Below are positions 23,221 through 34,200 of a stretch of DNA of 64,000 nucleotides, piece by piece (position 1 is the stretch's first letter; each line of letters starts with the position of its first letter). The notes under the pieces are model-generated. The model made no database searches and was not told the origin of the DNA. It saw nothing but the letters and a program-made list of their open reading frames with translations. Source of the stretch: Sequoia sempervirens (lineage: Eukaryota > Streptophyta > Pinopsida > Cupressales > Cupressaceae). The stretch is taken from positions 158,666,635 through 158,730,634 of the forward strand of contig VDFB02047230.1 in the NCBI GenBank assembly GCA_007258455.2, read 5' to 3'. The translations under genes were made by a program, and so were the position numbers.

Positions 23221-25129
23221 TGTAGACATGCAAAATTTACATTATGCATTCGATCAGATTCAGTCAAATTAGATGTCGCATTAGGACCATTCATCAATTA
23301 ATCAAGTGCATTTTTATCCATTCATTTATCAAATAAACATTATCATTCAACCTTCATCTTGCATCATCCATTTAATTAAATAAATCAGGACTTCATTTAA
23401 ATCAAATCCTAAATCATATTCCATCATTTTCTGATTTAAATAAATCAATTATCAAAGTCCAAAATGTCAACTCACCTAATCAGCATTAAATCAGCATGAT
23501 CATCATCTAATCCTAATCTAATGTTAATCACATCCCACTTGCATTATCTAGATCTAGCCACTTGCACAATAAATCAATTTTATTGATTTATTAAAAGCCT
23601 CATTTTCCCTCAACATGACAAGTCAAACAGGGCATTTATTGTTGTTTTTCCTTGTCCCCCTCTCAGCATTTATGGCAAAATTTGAATTCAAATTTTCCCC
23701 CTCTTGGGCACTCTTCCCAAATCTTGCACATGCATCAACTAATCACCACTTGACAAGTGTCCTTCTATCATTGGCAGAATCTTAGTCCCACATTGGTCCC
23801 TCTTCAACACTCAGCATTTGAAAATCTTTAAATACAAGCTTCATCTTTGAGCAAATCCTCCACAATCTCTTCACAATTTCATGCAAGGTTACTCTCTTCA
23901 TTTGAGATTTGATCTTGTTCATCATCAATCCATCATCTCCATTTGCATTTTATCATTTGAGCTTTTTATCAAGGGTTGGGAAAGGGTCACTAGCACATGT
24001 GACACCAATCCAACTATGGAATAGGTAATTTGTGATTGCTTTCATGATGTTTGTAGCTTTCTTTCATCCTTTTGTTACATGTTTTAAGCACTTTGCAAGG
24101 TATTCCATAGGAGTGTTCTTAAAGGATTTGTAGGTGCTAACCCTTGTGTGAGTTTAGTGTTTGCAGATTTTTAAAGGCACTCATATCTAGCGCCAAGATG
24201 AAGTACCCAAAATCTGCAATGTAAGACCACTTCAAATACTCATTAGAAATGTTAGTCTAAACACACAAATCTGCAAATACCTCCATGAAATAGAATATCT
24301 ATGCTAAAGAAATGCCACAAGTAACAAAAACAGCATCAAGAAGACATTTTAAAAGCAAGATAAACACTTATTCCATGTTGGATTGGTGTCACATGTGCTA
24401 GTGACCCTTTCCCAACCCTTGATAAAAAGCTCAAATGATAAAATGCAAATGGAGATGATGGATTGATGATGAACAAGATCAAATCTCAAATGAAGAGAGT
24501 AACCTTGCATGAAATTGTGAAGAGATTGTGGAGGATTTGCTCAAAGATGAAGCTTGTATTTAAAGATTTTCAAATGCTGAGTGTTGAAGAGGGACCAATG
24601 TGGGACTAAGATTCTGCCAATGATAGAAGGACACTTGTCAAGTGGTGATTAGTTGATGCATGTGCAAGATTTGGGAAGAGTGCCCAAGAGGGGGAAAATT
24701 TGAATTCAAATTTTCCATAAATGCTGAGAGGGGGACAAGGAAAAACAACAATAAATGCCCTGTTTGACTTGTCATGTTGAGGAAAATGAGCTTTTAATAA
24801 ATCAATAAAATTGATTTTGTGCAAGTGGCTAGATCTAGATAATCAGTGGATGAGTTAGATTAGATTAGATGATGATCATGCTGGATTTAATGATTAGGTG
24901 AGTTGACTTTGACAATTGATTTATTTAAATCGAAAATATAATTGGATTTGATTTAAATGAAGTCCTGAATTTAATTAAATGGATGATGCAAGATGAAGGT
25001 TGAATGATAATGTTTATTTGATAAATGAATGGATAAAAATGCACTTGATTAATTGATGAATGGTCCTAATGCGACATCTAATTTGACTGAATCTGATCGA
25101 ATGCATAATGTAAATTTTTCATGTCTACA
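23221..25129. mobile_element. Foldback element: 1.9 kb with ~800-bp inverted arms and TG...CA ends
   Basis: The left arm (23,221-24,025) and right arm (about 24,368-25,129) are inverted copies of each other, joined by about 340 bp of unique sequence. Ends are TGTAGACATG and CATGTCTACA. ATTTC flanks both sides (23,216-23,220 and 25,130-25,134), and the uninterrupted site is seen once in the right LTR (TTTATTTCTTTCTTC). TG...CA ends with a 5-bp duplication are LTR-like, whereas long inverted arms are foldback-like. No ORF above 72 codons. A transcript would form a long hairpin. Confidence 0.9.
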
Positions 25130-25952
25130 ATTTCTTTCTTCATTTATTTAATTTGATGGGAATCTTAGTTTTTACGCCCCTTGTAAATGTAAATTTAGTG
25201 AATGGCATTTCAAATCATGGTTTATTTTATTTTTCTTCTTTTCAATGCCCATCTATTTTCGTTTAGGTAATATTCATGGTGAATGTTTATCTATTCATTG
25301 TCTTTAAATTGTTATTTCAATAACGTAGCAATCAATTATATAATTTATAATTTTATTATTTGCTTATATAACTTTATTTATTTATTCACCTTAAGATATT
25401 TATTTATTTAATTTACCCCCTTCTCGCATAGACCTTAATTAAATCTACCAAATTGAGCATTGTCAAATAATTGAGATATTTAAGTGGACCTAATGGCTCA
25501 ACGTAGCCTATTCAAGTAACTCTAGCAAAATATATATATCAAAATCCTAGGTTGAATGAACCTTAGGCTATTGGAATCTATAGACAAGGTCAACACTAGA
25601 ATGACATACAAATTGTCTATCCCTCATTCAATGGAACCACATAATCCACCTCACTTTGCACCCCTGGTACTTGCAGCCAATGACAAGCCTCACACAAATA
25701 TAACATCCATATTATTAGTACATGTTAATCCAATATTTAATGAATTAAATTAAAATAGCATAGTAATATTTATAAGCACACTTGATAATAATAACATGAA
25801 GGTTCATAATTTTAATGCACACTCATGCACACACACACACACACTTATATATGTTCACATATTAAAGTTCGAAGCTCCACCCCTAGTCCAAATTACATCA
25901 GGGCTAGGGGTCATGCAAAATTATTAACAAAGTATCGAGGGGATATGACATA

Positions 25953-25963
25953 CTTCCCCCCTT
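25953..25963 (-). other. Polypurine tract of the chromovirus
   Basis: CTTCCCCCCTT on the plus strand reads AAGGGGGGAAG on the element strand, two bases from the inner end of the left LTR. This primes plus-strand DNA synthesis in LTR elements and fixes the minus orientation. Confidence 0.85.
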
Positions 25964-25969
25964 AGGATT

Positions 25970-27360
25970 AATTTGGCTCGGCTTAATTAAACAAGTATGG
26001 ATATTCTAGTTTCATTATATTTTCATCTTCCCAAGTAGCTCCTTGTTCCCCATATTGGTCCCATAGGACCTTAACTTGTTGGATGGTTCTATTATGCAAT
26101 TGCAAATTGTGCCTGTCTATGATTGTGAGCGGTTCGAGGTGGATATTTCCAGTGTCTTCTATGTGTAGTGCCTACCAATCAATTACATGTGATGGGTCAA
26201 GAACATATTTCTTAAGCAAGGATACATGGAATACATTGTGTATGCGAGAGAGAGATGGTAGAAGAGCTACTCAATAAGCTACAAGACTAATTTTCTCAAG
26301 TATCTCGAAAGGCCCTATGAATTGTGGAGCTAGTTTAGCAGCCTTGCCAAACTTTATTGAGCTTTTGTGTGGTTTGACGTGTAGGAACACCTTGTACCCT
26401 ACTACAAATTACCTTGGTGTCCACTTGAGATCCGCATAAATTTTCTGCCAATATGAAGCCTCCTTTAGTCTTTCTCTTATAACTTTCACTTGAGTGTCAT
26501 ATTCTCGAAGAAGTTACGGCCCTAAAGTTACTCGATTTTCTAAATTTTCCCAACCTAAAGGCATTCTGCACTTTCTACCATACAATGCTTCAAACGGTGT
26601 CATTTGGATGGAAGAATGGTATGAAATGTTATATGCAAATTATACTAGTGGTAGATACTCTTCCCACTTAGTGGGTTGATCCAAGGCATACATTCTAAGA
26701 ATGTCCTCCATAACTTGGTTAACTCTTTCGGTTTGGCCGTCTGTTTCAGGGTGGTAAGTTGTACTAAAATTGAGTTTGGTTCCTAGTGTGGTCTTAAGAG
26801 AGGTCTAAAACCTAGAAGTGAACAACTTATCCCTATCGATGATGATCACCTCAGGCATCCCATGTAACCTAATGACTTCCTTTATGAATCTTTTAGCCAA
26901 AAGTGGGGCATCATCCTTCACATTGCCTGGTATGAAGTTTGCTACCTTGGTTAGTTTATCAACCACCACTAATATATTGTTGTGTTGATGTCGAGTTTTA
27001 GGCAATCCCATCACAAAATCCATGGAGATTACCGACCACTTATGATGTGGTATATCATGAGGATATAGTGTTCTTGCGGGATGACAGTGCTTTGCCTTAA
27101 CGTGTTGACATTCTTGAGACATTTGGCGATATAGCAAGTTATTTCCTTTTTCATTCCTGGCCAAAAGTAATGAGTTTTTGGGTCTTCATACATCTTAGTC
27201 ACCCTAGGATGTGCTTGATAAGGCATGTTATGGCCTTCTGTGAGAATTTTCATTCTTAAAGCACCCTCTTCTGGCACATAAATTTGGTTCAAATAAAGGA
27301 GGATTCCATCTTTTCCCACATGGTACTCAATTGGATTAATCCCTTGTACATATTTCTAAC
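25970..27360 (-). pseudogene. Chromovirus integrase with C-terminal chromodomain remnant
   Basis: Inserts element DNA into the genome; the chromodomain of this lineage directs it to chromatin. In order on the minus strand: the zinc-binding start (HPRVTKMYEDPKTHYFWPGM near 27,200), split by a frameshift from the rest of the HHCC motif (CQHVKAKH near 27,115); the catalytic core with VISMDFVMGLP near 27,025 and IIIDRDKLFTSRF near 26,810, ending at a stop; then YHPETDGQTERVNQVMEDI near 26,720, a GPF/Y-type module (APQFIGPFEILEKI near 26,300), and a chromodomain-like end with NRTIQQVKVLWDQYG and ATWEDE near 26,050. At least four stops or frameshifts make it inactive. Confidence 0.9.
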
Positions 27361-27368
27361 CTATTTTT

Positions 27369-28723
27369 CTAACAAAAGAGATCTTGTTCCTGCATTTGCT
27401 TAATCTTTTCTGGCAATTCAAATTTTAGTTGTGAGATTACAGCTAGTTTAGCCCTTTGACTTAAGGCATTTGCAACACAGTTTTCTTTTCCTTTAACATA
27501 TGAGATATATATCTCATAGTTGTTTAAGAATTCTAACCACCTTCTTTGAAATGCATTCAAATCTGGTTGGGTGAACAAATATTGGAGTCCCTTATGATCA
27601 GTGTTTAGCTTGAAGGGTCTTCCTACCAAGTAGTGTTTCCATACCTTTAAGGCATGCACTATTTCTGCCAGCTCCAGGTCATGGGTGGGATAATTGAGTT
27701 CATGATCCTTCAATTTCTTGGACTCAAAGGAAATCACTTGCCAATTTTTTATTAGAACTCCATCTAGCCCATCCAATGAAGCATTTTTCCAAACTACAAA
27801 TTCTTTATCTGGATCAGGCACTTGCAAAATTGGTGCAGTAGTAAGAGCTTCCTTCAACTTTTGGAATGCAATGTCACATTTTTTTGTCCATTCAAACTTC
27901 TTTCCCTTTCATTGAAGAGAGGTTGTGGGGTTAGCTATCTTGGAGAAGTTCCCTACAAACCATTGATAGTACCCTGCCAAACCCATGAAGCTTCTTACTT
28001 CAGTCACATTTTTAGGAATAGGCCATTCTACAATTGCTTACACCTTGGTTGGATCCACTACAATTCCTTGGGATGATATAATATGTCTGAAATAGTGCAC
28101 TTTAGGCTGAAAGAAAGAACATTTGGAAAATTTCCCATATAATTTATGATCGAGCTCAACCTTTGAAAGACTATTCTTAAATGCTCCTCATGCTCTTGCA
28201 AATTTTTAGAGTAGATTAAAATGTCATCCAAAAACACTAGAAAAAATTTATCCAAGTAGTTGTGGAAAACATGGTTCATGAGACTCATGAAAGTTGAAGG
28301 GGTACTGGTTAGGCCAAAAGGCACCACCAAAAATTCGTAATGGCCATACCTAAATCTGAAGTTTGTCTTTGGAATATCTTCTTCCCTGATTCTTAAGTAG
28401 TGATAACCTAGCCTTAAATCTATCTTGGAGAATATAGTAGCTCCCTTCATTTGATCAAACAAGTCATCAATTCTAGGCAGGGGATATCTGTTTTGAATGG
28501 TTACCTTGTTCAATATCTAGTAATCGATGCACAACCTCAGTGTTCCATCCTTCTTAATGAACAACACTGAAGCTCCCCAAGGAGACACACTAGGTCTTAT
28601 CAAGTCCTTCTCCATTAGATCCTGCAACTGCATCTTAAGCTCTTGTAATTCAATAGTGTTCATTGTATAGGGGGCTTTGGAGATACGCTCAACCCCTAGA
28701 ACTAGATCTATTGTGAAGTCCAT
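27369..28723 (-). pseudogene. Chromovirus reverse transcriptase and RNase H
   Basis: Copies element RNA into DNA and degrades the RNA template. The RT runs from 28,723, with [20 protein letters not shown] near 28,600, [15 protein letters not shown] near 28,480, [19 protein letters not shown] near 28,330 and [11 protein letters not shown] near 28,220, the YxDD catalytic motif with F in first place. RNase H follows from 27,857 (DKEFVVWKNASLDGLDGVLI, then YPTHDLELAEIVHALKVWKH). A TAG separates 28,723-28,517 from 28,513-28,058, and a frame change lies between 28,058 and 27,857. ORFs on the plus strand here are shadows. Confidence 0.93.
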
Positions 28724-28771
28724 CTATCACTTAGGAGACAGTTCTGGAAATTCTTTAGGAAAGACATCACA

Positions 28772-29290
28772 TTACTCTTGGAGAATAGTATGGTCTTCAA
28801 TGCTAGGTGTGGGATCATCATTACCCTCTTCTACCTTTACTAGATAAATTTTACTACCCTTTATTAGTGCTCTTTTCACTTGCATGGCTGAGATCATTCT
28901 TACCACCACAGGTCTCCTAATCCCTTGAAGAACCACTGAACTCCCTTGGTCATCTAGACATTTGATATTCTTGCTGTAGCAATCCAACTTAGCTTGGTGC
29001 TTTTGGAACCAATCCATCCCAAGGATTAAATCACAAGACCCTAACAGAGTGACCCATAGATCCACCTTGGTCCTTGTAATCCCTAGGTCAATTTCAGATC
29101 CTTGCAAGCAAGATTTGATCTTTTGTGTCTTACCCGACCCAAACTCAACCTCCATCTCCTCTCTACTAAGACTCTTATGATCAATTTTATATTTTTGAAT
29201 AGCATGGGAGGAAATAAAAATATTTGTGACTCCTAAATCTGCCAGAATAGAAATGGGTTGGCTGAGAAGTGTACCTTGAAGTTCTATCAA
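28772..29290 (-). pseudogene. Chromovirus aspartic protease region
   Basis: The protease cuts the gag-pol polyprotein. The active-site neighbourhood reads ILADLGVTNIFISSHA near 29,235, where the family has DSGAT; the Ser is Leu here, so catalytic competence is doubtful. LILGMDWFQKHQAKLDC near 29,010 is the conserved C-terminal ILGMDWL-type motif. It is in the same frame as gag and RT, separated from each by single stops (TAA at 29,309 and 28,772). Confidence 0.9.
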
Positions 29291-29308
29291 TGGAGCTTGC
29301 TGATTTGC

Positions 29309-30526
29309 TTAACGATTATCCACGACTACATAAATTCTAGTAGTGGGTTTGGTGGTTTTGTTTGGATTCTTGGGACACTCGCTCATATAATGATCACCTT
29401 TGCATGTCCAACATCCACTACCTGGTCCTTTTTGGTCTTCCTTTCCTCTCTTGGAATCACCTTGTGCCTCATGCCTAACCGATTTTTTCCTTTTGTCTCC
29501 CTTATCCTTTTGACCTTTTGACCCATGATTGTTCATATAATTTTGGCCCCTCTTAGTCTGTTGAGAAGCCTTTCCTTTAGATTTAACTTCTTGATTACCC
29601 CTTTACTTATTATTGAAGTGGTTGGAGGAATATGGCTTTTGTTTGTGTTCTTGCTTGCTCTTATGCTTTTCTTCAGCAACCAAAGCTACATCCACTACTT
29701 GGTTTAAGCTTTTAGGTCGAGTGATTTTGGTTGCATACAAAATATTCTTATTCAATCCCAATATAAACTTATTCACCTGATCCTCTTCTTCCTTCATATA
29801 AGGCACATGATGGAGTAAGCTCGTGAATTTGGACTTATACTCAACTACTGTCATTCCCCCTTAGCACAATGAATGGAATTCAGTCATCTTTTGGTGTCTA
29901 TGATGAGCAAAAAGGTACTCCTTGCAAAACCACTTGGTGAACTTGTCCCAAATTAGTTGACTGATATCATAGTTTTTGATTTCCACTAAATTTTCCCACC
30001 AAAGTGAGGCTTCTCCTTCTAGGTGATAAATGGTAATCCTAGCCTTAGTGTTGGAACTTAATTCTATCAACCCAAAATACCTATTCATTCCAATGAGCCA
30101 TGCTGCAGTGACATCCCCACCCACAGTACCATCAAACTTAGGGGCTTTCACTTTCTTCAATTCTTGAATCATTGGGTCTTTTCCTACTCCTCATTGTGAC
30201 TCTGATTGAGAGTGATTGTAGGTGGGAATTCTAGAGTTTCTCTCATGTTCTTGACTTGTATTCACACTATGCTCCCTGTCTGACTCTTCTATTCCAATGC
30301 TAGTGCTGTAATTAGTTCCTAGCCCAGTGTTGTGATTAGTGTCTTGCTCCTTTTGCCTCATTAGTTCCTTAATTTTTTGCTCTTGTGATGTTAATTTTGT
30401 AGGAAGAGCATTTAATTCAGCTTGTAACTCTTCAAGTATGGTAGGAGGTGGAGACGACACACCCCTACTTGCATGCAACATTTCGGCGAGGCTAAGGCTT
30501 GTTCCCCTCCTCAAAGTTCTCTTCAT
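29309..30526 (-). pseudogene. Chromovirus gag with CCHC zinc knuckle
   Basis: Capsid/nucleocapsid protein that packages element RNA. Starting at 30,526 (MKRTLRRGTSLSLAEML), it has a charged N-terminus, a capsid-like central part (AAWLIGMNRYFGLIEL near 30,090; EGEASLWWENLVEI near 30,015; YKSKFTSLLHHVPYMKEEED near 29,840), and a zinc knuckle CWTCKGDHYMSEC near 29,420 with Cys-x2-Cys-x4-His-x4-Cys spacing. All four segments share one frame and are interrupted by TGA near 30,191 and TAA near 29,861, 29,603 and 29,309. Confidence 0.92.
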
Positions 30527-30822
30527 TTAATTTGTTTTGTTCTGCGAAGGAAAAGAGAGTGTTATTTAAGTTTCTTTGTTATTTATTTTAAATCTTGTCT
30601 TATATCATATTTAGAATCAAGGAGAAATTCATACTCAACATAAGATTCACATCATTAAATATTCCATTCCCATTCACCGTAACACCTTGATAATTAAGTC
30701 TATATATATATAATAGTTAGCAACTTTTACAAACAGTGAGATGATGTTCATTTAGTACTAATTCACCATCTTTTGCATAATTCTAGTTACAGAGTAGGTG
30801 CCTCCTCCTCTTCAGGTTCTTC

Positions 30823-31197
30823 CTAATCGGAGGTCCCCACAGTTATAGACATATTAGCATGGATACAATTGTATTCTGCAATTGCTTCCTTAGAGAGGAT
30901 TGGAGCATTGTGTCCACAACCAAAAGGGAAGTCCCTAATACCAGAGGGTTTGGTTTTTGGCTTTGGTTGTGGGCATCCCTTTGGTGGTTCACGACTTTCA
31001 TCTAGTTTGGCCATTTGATTTCCCTTCTATATTTTCAGTCACTTAATAGTCTCTGCCAATGGCTTTGTGTTAGATATGGTTTCAGTTTCAATTTTTGGCC
31101 ATGTGATAATAGTGGTCTTGGATCCTTCTAGGTTATTTTGTTGGGGGTGTTTTCTTGAGGCCTTCTTCTTCCCCTTTCCTTTCTTCCCTCGATCCAT
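30823..31197 (-). pseudogene. Extra ORF in chromovirus leader, between PBS and gag
   Basis: From an ATG at 31,197 a frame runs 125 codons to 30,823 with two internal stops (TGA and TAG near 31,030-31,050). The start is strongly basic (MDRGKKGKGKKKASRKHP); later parts are Pro/Lys-rich (PQPKPKTKPSGIRDF) and end SITVGTSD. It is not in the gag frame and begins about 75 bp inside the PBS. No family recognised; it could be a leader peptide or an accessory protein. Confidence 0.5.
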
Positions 31198-31269
31198 GAC
31201 TGTCATTACCAAACAATCATATTAGTACAATGAAAGAGAGAGAGCACCTAGGTCCTAGTGTCGAGTTCT

Positions 31270-31283
31270 AAGCTCTTATACCA
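31270..31283 (-). other. Primer binding site (tRNA-iMet type)
   Basis: AAGCTCTTATACCA reads TGGTATAAGAGCTT on the element strand, close to the plant TGGTATCAGAGC site complementary to initiator tRNA-Met. One base separates it from the LTR end TGTAAC at 31,285. Confidence 0.9.
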
Positions 31284-31284
31284 A

Positions 31285-34200
31285 TGTAACAACTGCCCCA
31301 ACCAAAAAGACAATTTTTGCACATTTTTTTGTTTTCTTCACCATCATGCAAAAAGGATTACATAGAAGGTTAGATCATATAAACGTTAATGGAGATCAAC
31401 TTAAGTAGTATAACATCATATCAGTTACATAATTTCCATTAGCACAACTTGTTGCCTTAATAAAACAAGAATGCTACTAACTAGATTGCACATACCTTCA
31501 TGATGGTGAATTGATTTATCTCCAAGACCCCGCTCGTTCCAGTTGTGGTGGGGTTCAAACTTATCCCAACCAAGTGGATTCAACCCTAGATCCACCCCTC
31601 TAGTAGATTATGTGGCCCGTGAAGAGAGAGAGAGAGTTGTCATTCTAGCCTGTAAGCTATGAGCAAAATGTCTTCTTAGTGACCCTCTTCCCAAGGTGAA
31701 CCTAGCTAAGGTAAGCTTATAATGCCTTTTTCAATATCTATAAGGATTCATAGGGAGTTAGTTTTATCTACTTGAGCTTGTTGGGAATTCACCTTTTGGC
31801 TGTCCATCTAATTGGCTAAGCAACCAAGGGTAACCATCATTGATGTGGAATGCTCCTAGACTAATGACCATCTCAAGCTGAGTATTACTTCTAGAATCTT
31901 GTCTATCTCAATCTTAGTGTTTCCCATAGACTATTTTCCATCTCAATCTTAACTTATCGCCCCTATACCTTTTCCATCTTGATCTTAGCACCGCCCCTAG
32001 ACTATTGTCCATCTCAAGCATATACTTCCCCTAGTATTTTGTCCATCTCGAGCCTAGTACTACTCCTAGACTACTGTCCATCTCGAGCTAGTACTATTCC
32101 TTAGCTCAGGCTTAGCGATGGACTTGAAGTAGGTTCCCAACTCAAGCTCAGTAGGTTCTCATCTTAGTTGCAACCATGTATGGCATTACTAGTTATTTTG
32201 CTAAGAGTAATACATACTCTTAGACTCCTTACAATAGAGGGTAAGGTAACTCCTCATCCCATTGTATAGTATACACTGATTCTTACTATCCTTAAAGAGT
32301 AAATTAAGATGTAAACTTACAAGGTTTGCATTCTCATAAGCCATTGGAGTATTCATGTAATTGAAAGGAATACCCTACCAATCAACTGTTCATAACAACT
32401 ATGAACACTCAAATGAATGATTGTCCTATCGACCAACCAAGCCATGGTTTTTAGAAGATTTTACCTAGAGCCAAAATCTATCATATTTCTATTTAATTGC
32501 ACAAATTTGACTAGCACCATTACTTAAGGAAAATTCAGACCACTAGTCACTAGAAGAATGAGTTACCTTATCCCTCGTATCTAATTTGACCAGCATTGAT
32601 GATAAACAAAAACATTCCCTTAAAGTCTATAGGAAACAGTGTTCAAGAGTGATTTATTGAGTTGTTCAATGAAGTTAAGAACTAAATATTGTTCCAATGT
32701 AATTGACATATTCCTATGAATCTAAACCACCCAATGGACTAAACTTAATTGGAATCTATTAAATCATACTCAAATGAGCACCACAACCGATCCCAGCTTA
32801 ATGTCAACACACTAGCCCCTATGGTTATTAGGCGAGAAACTATTTCCACTTATGGGACAACAATCTAAGTATGCCTAAATAATTGTTCCCCTTTCCTAAA
32901 TCTACTTAAGAGCAAGATATTAATTACTCTTCCTTATATTTTTAAATGGGACATATATTAACACTTGTAAAATGCATATTTCTACCATTATCCAATCTTC
33001 ACTAGCATGTTACTTTGTTTCATGTTTTCAAATCAGATTAATAAACTCTATACTCCCATCCTTTATCAACTCATTTGTTGTCCTACTAGTTTCATCAGCT
33101 CCAATACAAATCAAGAAGTTGAACACACCTCAATTTAAAAAATAAAAATAAATAAAACCTCTAGCCACAAGATTATATTATAAACTTAAATTTATCATTT
33201 CCCTAATATGCCTGAATTCTATATTAGTTATAAGGCATCCTTTTAAATTTATAAAAATGTAAAACTATGGCTTAATCGTCTAGTCCATATTTCCCTTTTT
33301 CAGCAGCCAAGACTAAAAAATAATCTTATTGAACTATTGTACTAGTGCTACCTTTAGCATTCTATAGAGTTGAGTTTCTTGTAGCTATAAGAATTTTGCT
33401 TCTATTTTATTTTAAATCTTGAAAATGGGTGAAAGAAATAGCATGCCAGGTAAGGGTATGAGTAATAAGAGAGCAGAAGAATCAATGTTAATTTTTAGGG
33501 ACTTCACAAGATGCCAAGCTAAGGAAAGGAACAACAACATTGGATTTTGCAAAAAGAAAACTCATATTAGAGTAGAAGTCTATAGTACCACATTTTTGGG
33601 TGAAGCCACAATAGTGGTTTACAATTCAAGTGAGGAAGAAAAACTCACAAAAAATGACCCCAAGTCAAAAAATGTGATTTTGGGGGTTTGTACGAACCTA
33701 CTAGTTTGACTGAACCCATAAGGGGTTCAGTCGAACTAGGGTTTGAGCGAACCCCTTTGAATTTTGCCGCCAAAAAAAGCAAAAAAAATGCATTGGAAAG
33801 GGGTTCGTACGAACCCCCTTTATCCCTCATCCCCCCTGAGACACAAAAAAAACCTAAATTTTGGCACTTCAGAGCTCGGGTTGAGGATGAAAATGGAGGA
33901 ATCTTCACAAACCTAATTGCAATCAGGTATTCCTCAAAACAAGCTATCCAACGAATATAATTTTAATATTTTTGGTTTTATTATGTATTTGTTTTTTTAG
34001 TTTTACTAAACATAGGTTTTTCATCGAAAATGAAGGTCTTTGTTCTGCACATGTGGAAAAATAGTAGATTATAAAAAAAAAATTGAAAAATATGAGTGCA
34101 CTAGATATTGAAGTCCTTGATCCAACAAAAAAAATTGAATTTTGATATATACAAAAAAAATTACGTGTTATATGGTTGCGTTATGTTTGAATTGTAATTG

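Larger units (their letters stand above)
20636..25950 (-). repeat. Chromovirus left (3') LTR, truncated and with two insertions
   Basis: It matches 32,983-36,236 collinearly, apart from insertions at 21,906-23,120 and 23,221-25,129. The inner end is GGATATGACA at 25,941-25,950 and is followed by the PPT. The counterpart of 31,285-32,982 is missing at the outer side, where unrelated sequence begins near 20,636. A CA-repeat near 25,823-25,849 is longer than in the other LTR. A conserved short frame (MGERNSMPGKGMSNKR near 21,080) is shared with the right LTR but shows no constraint. Confidence 0.9.

Noticed and set aside
27718..28076. Plus-strand ORFs opposite the RT/RNase H region
   Set aside because: Antisense shadows of clear pol domains.
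33688..33960. Overlapping 87- and 90-codon ORFs in the TIR element
   Set aside because: Both strands are open because the region is palindromic; no transposase motif.
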